From NCBI GenBank assembly GCA_012295275.1, contig CM022676.1, forward strand, positions 7,635,107-7,699,106: 64,000 bases of DNA, read 5' to 3'. A program made the translations under genes and the position numbers. This document shows, one piece after another, positions 27,321-48,539 of this stretch; position 1 is the stretch's first letter; each line of letters begins with the position of its first letter. The notes below the pieces were generated by a model, which saw nothing but the letters and a program-made list of their open reading frames with translations, was not told where the DNA came from and did no database searches. Source of the DNA: Chrysomallon squamiferum (Eukaryota; Mollusca; Gastropoda; Neomphalida; Peltospiridae).

Positions 27321-27679
27321 GTATATGTTTTATATTCAGATTATTTATCTCTATCTGAGTTAATCTCGTTTCATTTACGAACTGTGAAATCTGAGTGGGG
27401 TCGAGTTACCTATAGGTGACGGTCATGACCCGGAAATTAGAAAACTTGGTTTCATGATTACGTTGATAAAACAGTACACAGAGATGTAAGTTTACTGTAT
27501 ATAATTTCTTTATACACTAAACATCAGTGGTTTCCTATTCTGAGGCAAAACATTATCTAGATTAAATTGAAATGAACAACAGTGCTAATAATACAATTTA
27601 AAGTAATGTCATACAACAAAATCCAATATTATACGATATGATATCATACGAACAAAATAGAAACAAACTACAATAACTT

Positions 27680-27850
27680 GGCAGAAAGAGTATTAGGTGT
27701 TTTGGGTTACATTTTTTCCGCGTCTTTTTCCATCGATGACTGGTTTTAAATAAAATGTAGAGTCACAACACACCACAATAAAACTGACCAGTCATGTCAT
27801 GACGTAAGAAACAAAACTTGACAAACGTCCATGTTGCCTATGGTACATCA
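27680..27850 (-). repeat. Inverted copy of the receptor-upstream block
   Basis: Read on the minus strand it matches 28,815-28,985 (TTGTCAAGTTTTG through TGTAACCCA to CTTTCTGCC). The two copies form an imperfect inverted repeat with arms of about 170 bases separated by about 1 kb. Confidence 0.7.
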
Positions 27851-28814
27851 CAATTCAAAATGGCCGTCCATTATATCTCTGCAACACCCAATTTATTATG
27901 AAATATCAACTTATTTCCAGTACTTTAGTTTTCAAAATTAAAATAACCAATTTACCACCATCCTCTGTAAATATCACTGGATCTGTCTCTCCGACGACTT
28001 CAGCAAGAATAATTCAGAACTTTGAGGAGCAGCTGCATATGAAAGATTATTTACACAATTACATCTTTTTTTTTTCCTGTTATCGGAAATCTATCCATAA
28101 CATTACAAAGTGAAAGAGTATGGAAACTGTCGTGTATTCTTCAGTGTTAAAGGAGAGAAGTGAAAAATGTTTTCATGAAAAGAAAAGCTGAAGAAATATA
28201 TTGAGTAGACTTTTTATGTATTATCAGTTGTTTCATGTCAGGTGTGCTGAGGTTTGTTTTTCTTTCAAAATCTAGAATGGAAGTCGAGTTTAAAAAGATA
28301 AATTATCATAAACGTCCACGAATTTAACAGTCAAATTTCAATCTGTTATTTACACTGTTCATCATAGTGTTTGATAGTAATGATAAAATACATGTTGTGT
28401 TCTCTCTCTGTTTGTGTGTGTGGTCTGAGAGAGAGAAATAAAGAGAGTGTGTATACATGAATGAATATATGTATATGTGTGTGTTTATGTATGTGTTTAT
28501 ATATATGAATAAATGTGCATATGTATGTCTTTGTATAAGAATGTATGTCTGTCTGTACATACGTAAGTATGTACGTATGTATGTGTGTATGCATGTGTGT
28601 ATGCATGTGTGTATCTATGTATGTGTATACGTATGCATATATATGCACACATACTTTCTTACATACATAGTTATATATTTGAAAATATCTAGACAGTGAG
28701 CTGGTGGATGGATGGATGGATGGACGGGTCAATCGGTAAAGAATTAAAAAGAATCAGACAGTGATTATTAATTATCAGCTATGTATAAAATGAATTACAG
28801 TGTATCATTATCAC

Positions 28815-28985
28815 CTTTGCACAATGGCTGTTTGTCAAGTTTTGTATCTTAAATTGTGACGTGACTGATCAGTTTTACTCTGTTGTGTTGTAACTAACTC
28901 TACATTCTAATCAAAACCAGCCATGCATGGGAGAAGACGCATAACAAATGTAACCCAGAATACCTTATACGCCTTCTGCCAATTT
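28815..28985 (+). repeat. Receptor-upstream dispersed block, copy 2
   Basis: Direct counterpart of 11,110-11,285 and 56,130-56,310, followed as in those copies by a TG microsatellite (29,037-29,087). Confidence 0.65.
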
Positions 28986-29030
28986 ACTGTATTTTTTCTA
29001 TTAATTTCGGTTTAAAGGGGAATGTGTGTC

Positions 29031-29089
<59 letters not shown>

Positions 29090-29205
29090 AAAGTGTATAT
29101 CTATATATCTATACGTAATTGATAAGTCCTTGTGTGTATGCACCTATAATATACACATATAATTATATTAAAATGTACAGTAAGTTTCAGTTTTTTCTTG
29201 TTGTC

Positions 29206-29271
<66 letters not shown>

Positions 29272-29279
29272 GTGTAATA

Positions 29280-29753
29280 GTTTACAGTTAATTAGAAAAA
29301 AAAAATCATCTCTTATTTTTCTCTTTCACTCTCAGAGTTCTTTATTTTGGAATATTGTTAATCATTCATTCGTTCATCTGTCTTTCTTTTCCTGAGTATA
29401 TTCTTCTCTGCATTATTACAGACTATCCTCGAAATGAATGCGCACTTACATACATTTAAAGTACAAGCACACTTGATAAAAATAACTACCTCAGCCGCCA
29501 TATTGTTTTTCTTAATTGCTAACATTTGTAAAACTAGAAGCAAATTTTCCTATTTTTAAACCTAACGTGAAAACATTTCGCGAAAATTCGAAACAAACAA
29601 GGAAGGAAAACCAAATGACGTAGTTGTATACGTTGACCTTTACTACTGACGCAAGTTTCTATATTTAGATTCTTGGGCTTAAGTAGACCAGTATTGTCGA
29701 TCATTTAAAGCATAACATGACATAATAATAATAACAACAACAACAACAACAAC

Positions 29754-29797
<44 letters not shown>

Positions 29798-29875
29798 AAC
29801 GTAACATATAACCTAGAAAAAGTTTAGTTTAGTTTAGTATAACTGAATTGAAATGAACTGAATTATTATTATTAC

Positions 29876-29927
<52 letters not shown>

Positions 29928-30360
29928 CATGAAACAAGCAACACTGATTTAACAGTTTACAGTTAATTAGAAAAAATTATCTCTTAATTTTCTCCTTGCC
30001 TCAGTTTTTTTTATTAAGTACTGTTAATTATTCATTTATTTATTCATTCTGCTGTCTTTCTTTTTTTCGTTATGCTGTTCTGTGAATTAACATATTCTTC
30101 CATCCGTATATAACATCCTCGAAATGGATGCGCACTTACATAGATTTAATATACAAGAACACTTGATAAAATTAACTATCTCTACCGCCATATTGTTTTT
30201 GTTAATCAAGTTGCAAATATTCCTATTTTTACACCTAACGTGACTACATTTCGTGTAGATTCGAATACAAGCAAGGAAGGAAAACCGGGGTTAAAGTGAC
30301 GTAGCTGTACACGTTGACCTTTACTGCTGACACACATTTCTATATTTAGATACTTAGGCT
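29280..30360 (+). repeat. Two diverged copies of the promoter module without signal exons
   Basis: About 29,280-29,700 and 29,870-30,360 each match the 5' part of the R1 tandem module (TTCACTCTCAG tract, GCGCACTTACATA, CTACC-C-GCCATATTG, CTATATTTAGAT). Neither is followed by a recognisable signal exon. ATT and AAC/AAT microsatellites lie at 29,210-29,270, 29,735-29,797 and 29,867-29,925. Confidence 0.65.
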
Positions 30361-31119
30361 TATATTCTTGTTTCCTTTGTTACTCCGTAAGACACGCCCC
30401 TTTAGTTTTTCTTACTGCGTCTTACAAGCTAATATACAAAATGGCGGAATCGGTTGCAGACGTCGTAGGTGATCTAAATGTATTCCAGATGATGTATCGG
30501 TTTCGTATCTTCCTGAGAGCTCGAGCCTTTCCAGGAAAACAATATGGCTGTGTGGAAATAGCGCGCTTTCATTGGTTGATGTTCCGAAGTGATTTTGTTT
30601 CCTGGGGAAATTTAAGAAAAAGAGAAAAATTTGTCATTGTTTTCTTCTGTTGTATTATTGTATATTACTAATACATTATAGTTAGCTTTCTATAAGTGTA
30701 GAGAAATAATATTGAGATCTGTTGTAGTCTTTCTGTAACATTATATTCTTTCACAGTGAAACAATTATTTAACATTGAAATATTTTATATTATATTACTA
30801 TACTATATTCTATGACATTACTTTAAATTATAAAAGGAATAAAACGGGTGTTTTACTTGTGAAACAAAAAGTAAACGAGTTAACATAGCAATAATTAAAA
30901 AAAAGAAAAGAGATGAAAGAAGAAAAAAACAAAAATAAAAGGAAGATGTGTTTATTAATGGAAGTTAATTTAAAACAACAAACACACACAATATAATGAA
31001 GTATGTGTTTATTATTAATATGTATGTAGCGTCACACACGCATATATTAATCGATTATTGTTATCTCTGCACATAACAATTTGTATATGAACAAAACATA
31101 ATTTCATTCCATGTTTCAG

Positions 31120-31214
31120 ATAATCAGACTGCGCCAGCAGCTATACATCAACATACAGGAAATCCATATTCTTCTCTAGAGGAAAGAGGAAATGACAATC
31201 CATATGAGTCTTAA
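31120..31214 (+). CDS. R2 tail exon with stop (NPYSSL, NPYES)
   Basis: Encodes NNQTAPAAIHQHTGNPYSSL, then EERGNDNPYES and TAA. It has the first YxxL of the tail unit, and the second tyrosine is followed directly by ES and stop, so no second YxxL. Acceptor ATGTTTCAG is intact. Confidence 0.6.
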
Positions 31215-31439
31215 TGTTTAATAGTAAAGGAACTGATATTAATTAGTGATAGAGAAAAAAAGGTGTTAGACACTTTCATGAAAAATTTAAAAATTACTGT
31301 TATGATGTACTAAAATTCGATATATTCGGTGACTTTGGATAGTGACGTGGATGTTCGTAAATGCTCTGAATAAATAGCCTTAGAATAGAAACATAAACAC
31401 TAATTCCTTTTTTATTTTTCATATTCAGCTTATAGTGTG

Positions 31440-31460
31440 TATATGTGTTCTTTATATATA

Positions 31461-31492
<32 letters not shown>

Positions 31493-31760
31493 CATATCAA
31501 CACACACACATACACACATACATCAATGTATCTTTAGAAAAACATTCTTACGTGTATATGGGTGTGTGTATGCATGTATAGATAGATAATAGATAGATAG
31601 ATAGATAGATAGGTAGGTAGATAGGTAGGCAGTTAGGTAGGTAGGTAGATAGATAGAAAGATAGTTAGATGATACATAGAGAGATAGAAATACAGACAAA
31701 CATACAGGTAGATAGATGGACAGATAGATATATATATAGAGAGAGAGATAAAGCCTTTCT
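31440..31760. repeat. TA and GATA/GTAG tetranucleotide repeats
   Basis: Short TA runs (about 31,450-31,495) and GATA/GGTA tetranucleotides (about 31,575-31,745). Overlapping open frames are repeat by-products. Confidence 0.75.
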
Positions 31761-32043
31761 AAAAATGTATACACATATACTCAGAGAAATACACACACAC
31801 ACACATACACACACATATTAATGCGATTATTGTTATCTCTGCACATAACAATATGTATATAAACGAAAACATAATTTCATTCCATGTTATATACATACAT
31901 ACACACACTCATGCGCGCAGACATATATATATATGTACGCATATACATACAAATATTCTTAAATATACATTAATATACACAGCCACCAGACACATACATG
32001 AAAGTTTATATAAGCCAAAACATAATTTCATTCCATGTTTCAG

Positions 32044-32148
32044 ATAATCAGAGTGCACCAGCGATTGTACATCAAGACACAGATAATCCATATTTTTCTC
32101 TAGAGAAAAGACGAAATGATGTTACATTTGATATAACCAAGCCTGATA
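32044..32148 (+). CDS. R2 tail exon (NPYFSL)
   Basis: A 105-base phase 1-1 exon encoding NNQSAPAIVHQDTDNPYFSL then EKRRNDVTFDITKPD. The second tyrosine position is Phe. Intact acceptor and GTAAGT donor. Confidence 0.62.
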
Positions 32149-33054
32149 GTAAGTGAACTTATATTAATGATAAAGAAGAAAAGGAGTATTCTTTTTTAAT
32201 CATACACTTCGTTAGACACTTTCATGAAAAGTTAATCATGGTTCAGAAAATCTCAGGATAAACTCAGTAGCGAAAAATCAAAACTAAATATCAAAACAGA
32301 ACTAAAGACTGTGATTTCAAGAATATTGTGTGTTTCCTAACATGAAACGTATATAGAGGAAAAAATATCTGTACGTCAGCAAAACACGAAGTACGTTGCG
32401 AGTTAGGAAACGTATTAGGGATGAAGTTGACATTGCTGTTCCCCAGACATTTTAACCTACCCGTCGATATTATAACCGTGATTATTGTTTCACTGGTTAT
32501 TATTTTGTTGTAGAACTACATTGTGGAATGCAGTTTGGGAGCAATGTTCCTGTGACGCCAACGACATGTAATAAATAGCATTTTACGCGAGTTACTCTGG
32601 CGCTAATTACATGTAGCACTGATATATATATAAATAGATCATCGCAGTAGCGTACTATATATATCTTCTGTGTCGAAGGTGTTTACCTTTTAGGTATTTG
32701 ACATTATTTACACTTATATAATTTCGCATACATTGATGAGCTAGTTAGGTACATGCACGTAATGAACAAAATAAACTGACATTCATATTTCTACCAAAAA
32801 TGTCATTTATCGTTATTCATATGTGCATTAAATATATCCAAATGTATAGATTCATTTAGATAGTAAATGCACGTAATAACATTGTATTCAATTAGGATGG
32901 CACATAGATATATTGTATAGTAGATATCGGTATGCACTAAGATAATCAATACATGTAATAAAGATTTTATAACAAACATGGTTTAAAGGTACTTATCTAA
33001 ATACAAAAATGAAAGAGAGACGAGCCGAGTGTTTATTCCTGGTCAGCCAAGTGC

Positions 33055-33110
33055 GTTGTAACTGGACAGCTGAACCTTGAACCTTGAACCTTGAACCTTG
33101 AAAAACAGTA
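33055..33110. repeat. Short CCTTGAA tandem repeat
   Basis: ACCTTGA units repeat four times around 33,072-33,100. Nothing else is recognisable in the 32,480-33,660 stretch apart from AT-rich sequence. Confidence 0.7.
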
Positions 33111-33689
33111 CCGTGCTAATCAGAGCAAGCTGTTGTGACGCACGTCTACGACGGGCACACTTTCTGACAGGTCGTCGGGCGTGTTCGTCGCAGAAAAGAG
33201 TTTTGGGTAAGGAAAGAGAGTCTGGACACTGGTCTGTGCGTTATTTTATAGCACTCGGCTCATATCGTTACGTATTTATGTACTTAGGTCTTTTATTTAT
33301 TGTCAGGATTATTGCCGTAATCAATCTACTCGGAATAAGACATCTTTTGTTTACAGCGGTCCTAGTGTTAATTGCAGTCGAACTGTCACAATTTTAAATT
33401 AATTATATGTCTGTTGTTAGATTGGATGGATTGTAACTTGACGACTTTGGCGTTTATAACTTACGTTGCTAGAGTTAAATATATTTGATTTTAATCTGCT
33501 TATGGCATGTCCAGTCGAGGCATTTTTCCCCACTGTCAGAATATGATAGAGGATCATTTTGTAGCAATCCCAAAAGATCAAACTACCATTCTCGGTTATT
33601 TATATATGCACATCCATTAATAAGATATTTTTTCCCAGCACATCACGATATTGATATAAACCAAAACAAAATTTCATTTCATGCTTCAG

Positions 33690-33774
33690 ATAATCCGACT
33701 GTGCAGGTGGCTGTACGTCAAAGTACAAGAAAACCATATTCTTCTAACAGGAAATGACGTCTTAATGCTTGATA
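33690..33774 (+). pseudogene. R2 tail exon, internal deletion and premature stop
   Basis: It begins normally (NNPTVQVAVRQSTRKPYSS) but 20 bases are missing after the tyrosine compared with the other units. The frame reads NRK and stops at 33,755-33,757. The first YxxL is destroyed. Confidence 0.65.
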
Positions 33775-34138
33775 GTAAGTTAATTGATATTAATAAATGA
33801 TAAAGAACAAAACGAGTATCGTTTCCACCCACTTATTTAAACATGTTCATGAAAAAATTAAACAAATTTGCCTTAGTGTGATGAGGTGCAAGAAACGAAA
33901 ACTCAACATTCACGATGTTTTAGAGAGGAAAGATCCATATAATTATTATTATATGTCCTATGAAACAGAAAGCCAGTATGCTGCGGCAGTACTGACTAAT
34001 ACATACATGTATGTGTGCGTGTGTGCGTATGTGTGTGTTATATATACACATGCACACTTACACATCGCTGTATTTATACAAACACTTTCTCAATTGTTTT
34101 GATGTGTGTATGTGTGTATGTTTCATTTCATGTTTCAG

Positions 34139-34236
34139 ATAATCAGACTGCGCCAGCGGCTGTACATCAAGATACAAGTAATTCAAATTCTACCCTAGAA
34201 GAAAGAGGATATGAAATCGCATATGACGTCTTATAA
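34139..34236 (+). CDS. R2 last tail exon (first tyrosine lost, YDVL kept)
   Basis: Encodes NNQTAPAAVHQDTSNSNSTL then EERGYEIAYDVL and TAA. The NPYSSL tyrosine is replaced by Asn (NSNSTL), while the second half (GYEIAYDVL) is intact. The stop and following 3' sequence resemble those of R3. Confidence 0.62.
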
Positions 34237-34516
34237 AGTTTGATAGCAAATGAAGTGATAGCAGTGAATGACATAGAAGAAAACAAGATGATTAGTTAAT
34301 CTTCGGAAGGCACTTTCATAAAACGTTAAATCCAGGTCAAATTTTTAAATGTTTTTATTAAAATGTAAAGACTACATCATTTTAGTTTCTACAGTGACAA
34401 CAGATTTGAACTGTGTAAATATCTACCTGTGGGAAATTTTATAAACATTTCAATGAGTTGTTAATCGAGAATTTCTGCCATTCATTGCTTGTTTGAATTG
34501 CGACTGTAACTGTCAA

Positions 34517-34675
34517 ACTTAGTCATAACAATTCATATCATAGCATAACATAACATGACATGACATAACATAACATAACATAACATAACATAACATAACA
34601 TAACATAACATAACATAACATAACATAACATAACATGACATGACATGACATGACATGACATAACATAACATGCAG
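34517..34675. repeat. (CATAA)n pentanucleotide repeat with CATGA variants
   Basis: About 160 bases of CATAA or TAACA units with a block of CATGA units near the end. Open frames rich in Met, Leu, Cys, Tyr on the minus strand are artefacts of this repeat. Confidence 0.9.
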
Positions 34676-34689
34676 CCACATAAAATAAG

Positions 34690-35385
34690 GATGTGTCCAT
34701 CGAAATAAGGATCCAAACCCAATTAGCGGTAACCACAAAACAGGACCTGGGACCTATAGGTTACCACAGATTTATCAAATTTACGATTCCCATTATTATT
34801 GTTGTGACATCCCTTACATACATGCGTGGTGAACAGTATAATATATTTGTTATTTATCCATATCACTGTTCTCATTGTATTAATACTTTGTGTATAGGTA
34901 TAGTGTACTGCATTCAGTAACTAAACAATACAATAAAACAAATCATGGCAATATGTGTTGTTTTTATTGTTTCACTTAACTCATCAAACAATACTGATAT
35001 GAGAATCTGAATGATGAACTTGTTTCAGTTAGCACTGTGAGTTGTTACTTCGAGCATCAGCCAAGTCCTCTGAATCTGATGTTGTAACAGCAACAAAGTA
35101 GCATGTTCATGTTGATCTATCAGTTCATTACTTCTATGTTTAATTTTTCGAACAACAACAATAACGTATGTATTCTTTTTACAGTATTTTATGTCATCGC
35201 CTGAGCAATATATGTATGTGAAATGTTCATGTGCCATATAAAGAGAGGAGTATTTCCCAAAGAGAGAAGTACTTTTGAGTATCCAATTAAAGTGTTTACA
35301 GATGACACCAAACCTCATTTCATATTTTATTTTGCATCCAGTTTGTTGCACTACTGACTGCTACACACACACACACAGACACATA

Positions 35386-35437
<52 letters not shown>

Positions 35438-36880
35438 TCCCAGTAACGAACAACATATGAAATACAGACAATCTGACTGGATGTTGAATTTATTTGTACA
35501 CATTATTTCATTGACACAGCATTTCTGAATGTAGCCATCAGAAACACGTTGTCATGATGTCAACGTTGTTACTTTATTGTCAACTAATGAAATGGAGGGG
35601 TACATCTACCAAAATGAAGTGAGGGGTTCAATAATTGTGTGCACCAGTGGCAGTGATGACAGCAGTACATTGTCGTCTCATGCTTCTAATGAGAGCATCA
35701 ATCTCAGAAACAGCAACTGCGTTCCATTCACGGTTCAGAGCAATTTGTAGGTCATGGACATTAAGGATACCAGGATGGTTTTCGCGTACCCTACAGCGCA
35801 GTAGGTCCCATGCATGTTCAGTTGGAGACAAGTCAGTTCTCAAATGAAATTAACTGAAATACCATTAATCAGTTCCAGACCCCCAAAATAAACCCATTTT
35901 TTTTTTTTTTAAACCTGCTTTTTAAATAAGAAAAATGTATTTAGAGATGACAAATATTGTATAAAAAAATAAAAGAGAATGTAAAGAAATAAATTGATTT
36001 TCTAAACTGTATTTATCTTGGCGATCAGACAAATTATTTTAACGCCTTTTGATGGAGTTATAGCGTTTATCGACTCCTTCAGCTTCAGTATGGTACATAT
36101 AGTAAAAGTACTACGCTCGTACTGCCTATCCAAATCGACTACATGCACACTTTGCTCATGTTTTTCTATGATTTCATGTTTTAATTCAATGGAAGAATTT
36201 AAAAGAAGAAGACAGCGAAGAAACTCTTCTTATATTAACAAGAGTGAATACAAGAAAGTAGTGAAGAAAAGATTAAAATAATAACAATATTAATTAAACT
36301 ATATTTTTATCAACAGTAGTCAAAACTGAAATAATGGAAATGATTTTAAGTTAATCTGTATGTCCGTATTATTGGAATGTGTTTTGTAGTACGTAAATTG
36401 TTGTCACGGTGACTAGTTAGACTGGATTTACTGCATTATATTTACACATTATATTTCGTATCAAACATTCCGGGCAAGAAACCTAATAAACTTTGTCCTG
36501 TCACGGTGACTAGTCTGACTGGTATTAATACTGTAAAGCTGGCTCGTCCCGTCAAAGGGCGGCAAACTATAATAGCGTCACGTGACAACGTATTAATGAT
36601 CTCAGTCAAGTGTAAGAGGTGTATTTAGGTTTCTGTATTCAGTTCAGTCGATTTAGTTTGTGAATAACATGTACAATAAATCAGAGGTTATCTTACAAAC
36701 AGTTAAACGGAGGTTCGTTGTACTTGTCAAACAGCGATTAAACCTGATAAGTTACCAGAATAAAATAAAAAACTTGGCGGTGAAAACTATTTTATGTTAA
36801 CAGCAGTAAAGACAAGAAAGTAGTAAAGAAAAGAGAACAAAACTAAAACTGTATTTGTATTAACATCAGTGAAAACTAAA
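34690..36880. other. R2-R3 intergenic stretch
   Basis: I see no gene apart from the transposase fragment listed separately. It includes a TA microsatellite (about 35,385-35,434), two direct repeats of TGTCACGGTGACTAGT (near 36,402 and 36,496) and AT-rich sequence with remnants of receptor 5' leaders. Confidence 0.5.
35628..35843 (-). mobile_element. Tc1/mariner transposase C-terminal fragment
   Basis: The minus-strand frame reads DLSPTEHAWDLL near its start, matching the region holding the last catalytic glutamate of Tc1-type DDE transposases, and SMRRQCTAVITATG near its end, the typical C-terminal signature. The N-terminal and central domains are missing because an upstream stop closes the frame. 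It is a fossil insertion between R2 and R3. Confidence 0.85.
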
Positions 36881-36889
36881 ACACTGAAA

Positions 36890-46576
<9,687 letters not shown>

Positions 46577-48319
46577 TCTTCCGAAGGCACTTTCATAAAA
46601 CGTTAAATAAGGCTAAATTGTTAGACGATTTTTGTTAAAGTGTAAAGACTACAAACTTTTATTTTCTACAGTGACACCAGATTTGAACTGTGTAAATAGC
46701 TAGCTGTGAACATTGTGAGCTTGTTACGAACATTTTAATCAGTTATTAAATGAGAATTTCTACCATTCATTGCCTTTGTGTGAATTGTGACTGTAACTGT
46801 TAAACTTAGTCACGAAAAATGAGCGTATTTACAGAAAAACACAAAAATAATTATCCTCAGTTGTAAATAGATGCAGAATACATACATACATACATACTCA
46901 CATGTATACAGACTTAACTAATTACCTACATACATATCTACACACATGCAAACATAGAAATACACACAGCTGTAAGGTAAAATACTTTCATACGTATCGA
47001 CCGACATATTATATAAAAGAAAGAAAAGAAACACGTATGAAAAAAAAAACAAATGCGAAAAAAAAAAGAACCCGAAAAAAAAAATACTGGGCAAATTTAA
47101 TTATGAGAAATACAAAGCTGTATCTCATGTCTCACAGCTGTATTTAGAAAAAAATATGTTCAACCACCAAGAGAATATTTTACAAATAATTTTCTTGTGA
47201 AATAGGAAATAAATAACCGAGGTTAAATGATTTTAATAAAATACAAATATTCAGTTAAAATACAAATATACAGTCACATGAGATTTGAACTGTGTAAATA
47301 GTTACCTATGAGAAAAGTTATAAACATTTTAATGAGTTTCTAATCTCGAATTTAAACAGTTCATTACCATTTTGTGAAATGTGTAACTGTTGGAAATTAT
47401 CACCTACATACCTAGCTAGATACCTGCAAACATAGAAATATACATACCTATAAGGTAATATACCATCATACGTATATACGAACATAAACACAACACGCAT
47501 AAAAGAAAAAAAGACTCGTACTGAGAAAAATTAGTTAAATGACATGTCTGAGAGCTGTATTTAGGTTGCTCGATGCAGTCGACTGCATCTAGTATATTGA
47601 AATATATATTTTCAACCATCCAGAAAATGTTTCATGAAACATGAAGTAAACCAGACAAGTTAGCAAAAAAAAAAAAAAAAAAAAAAAAAAGGTGTTGAAA
47701 ATTATATTTATATCATCAGCAGTGGTAATAAGAAACTAGTGAAGAAAAGATAATAAAGAAAAAAAAAAAAAAATTTTTTATTTTGTACGTCTGCTTAGTG
47801 TCTGCACGTCGACAGTGTTCAGTAACGTCGTCCGCCTTGTGAGTGTGGTGAATGGCGTGTGAAGCGATGAATGAGATCAGTTTAAACTAGATATCGTCGC
47901 GCTGAAAAGCAGTCACGTGTTAGTCAGATAACCTTTACGTCACGTTTTAGGTCAAGTCGGACATGTCCGAAGATTTCTCAGTCGGTGATTTTATGATAGT
48001 GCTTGTATTTACAACTAAATATTATTCTTTTGTGGTATCAACGAACTACTGAAGTCAGTTGAGTGGATCTAATGTATTATAGATGTTATTATACAAAGAA
48101 TAAAACAGGTGTTTTTCTTGTGAAACAGGAAGTAAACGTGGTAACGTAACAAAAGAAAAGAAAACAAGGAAGAATTTGAAATAAGAAGATTGCGAAGGAA
48201 CTCTTTTCACAGTAATAGGAGTGAAAACAAGAAAGTAGTGATGACGAGATAAAAACAACTAACAATAATAAATCTAGTTTTTTTTATTATTAGCGGCAGT
48301 GAAAACTAAAATACTTGAA
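46577..48319. other. R3 3' region and R3-R4 intergenic stretch
   Basis: I see no gene. The 3' untranslated region resembles those of R1 and R2 up to about 46,820. Duplicated fragments of it recur at 47,230-47,400. Poly-A tracts occur at 47,667-47,690 and near 47,758-47,773. Sequence from about 47,790 to 48,300 resembles 38,760-39,290 upstream of the R3 third signal exon. Confidence 0.55.
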
Positions 48320-48377
48320 ATGAGTTATAAGTTATTCTGTGTTATCGTGTTCCTGGGATGTATATTGTATGTGCAAG
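48320..48377 (+). CDS. R4 signal exon
   Basis: 58 bases, phase 1 end with a GTATGT donor, hydrophobic core VIVFLGCILYV. Intact although the rest of the locus is broken. Confidence 0.68.
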
Positions 48378-48539
48378 GTATGTATTTTATATTCAGATTA
48401 TTTATCTCTATCTGAGTTAATGTAACTGTGAAATCTGGGTTGAGTGACGTTGTGTATGGACGATGGTTATGGATAAATAGTCCTAATTTCTTTAACTGAT
48501 TTATTATCTGTGTGACTGTAAATATAAGTAGACATTGTA

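Larger units (their letters stand above)
27263..34236 (+). pseudogene. R2: receptor locus lacking all Ig and transmembrane exons
   Basis: One intact signal exon (27,263-27,320) is followed, after nearly 4 kb without any Ig or membrane exon, by four tail-unit exons (31,120-31,214; 32,044-32,148; 33,690-33,774; 34,139-34,236). The signal exon encodes MSCKLFSLFMLVGWLLYVQ. The gap holds an inverted copy of the receptor-upstream block facing a direct copy, so the missing exons were probably lost in a rearrangement. As it stands no membrane receptor can be made. The tail exons could still be spliced to R1 transcripts as alternative 3' exons. Confidence 0.6.

Noticed and set aside
27898-28113. 71-codon open frame in R2 (NLPPSSVNITGSVSP) considered as a missing Ig exon
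   Set aside because: It has no Ig landmarks (no paired cysteines, no tryptophan, no YxC) and no acceptor or donor in phase 1.
30441-30671. ATG-started 76-codon open frame (MAESVADVVGDLN)
   Set aside because: No homologue in the other loci, no recognised domain and no splice partners. The end is hydrophobic low-complexity sequence. Possible but unsupported.
33098-33397. 99-codon open frame with Arg- and Cys-rich start
   Set aside because: It begins in a short CCTTGAA repeat and has no recognisable domain or family context.
35025-35351. 108-codon minus-strand open frame
   Set aside because: No domain recognised; it lies among AT-rich and transposon-derived sequence and lacks splice or promoter support.
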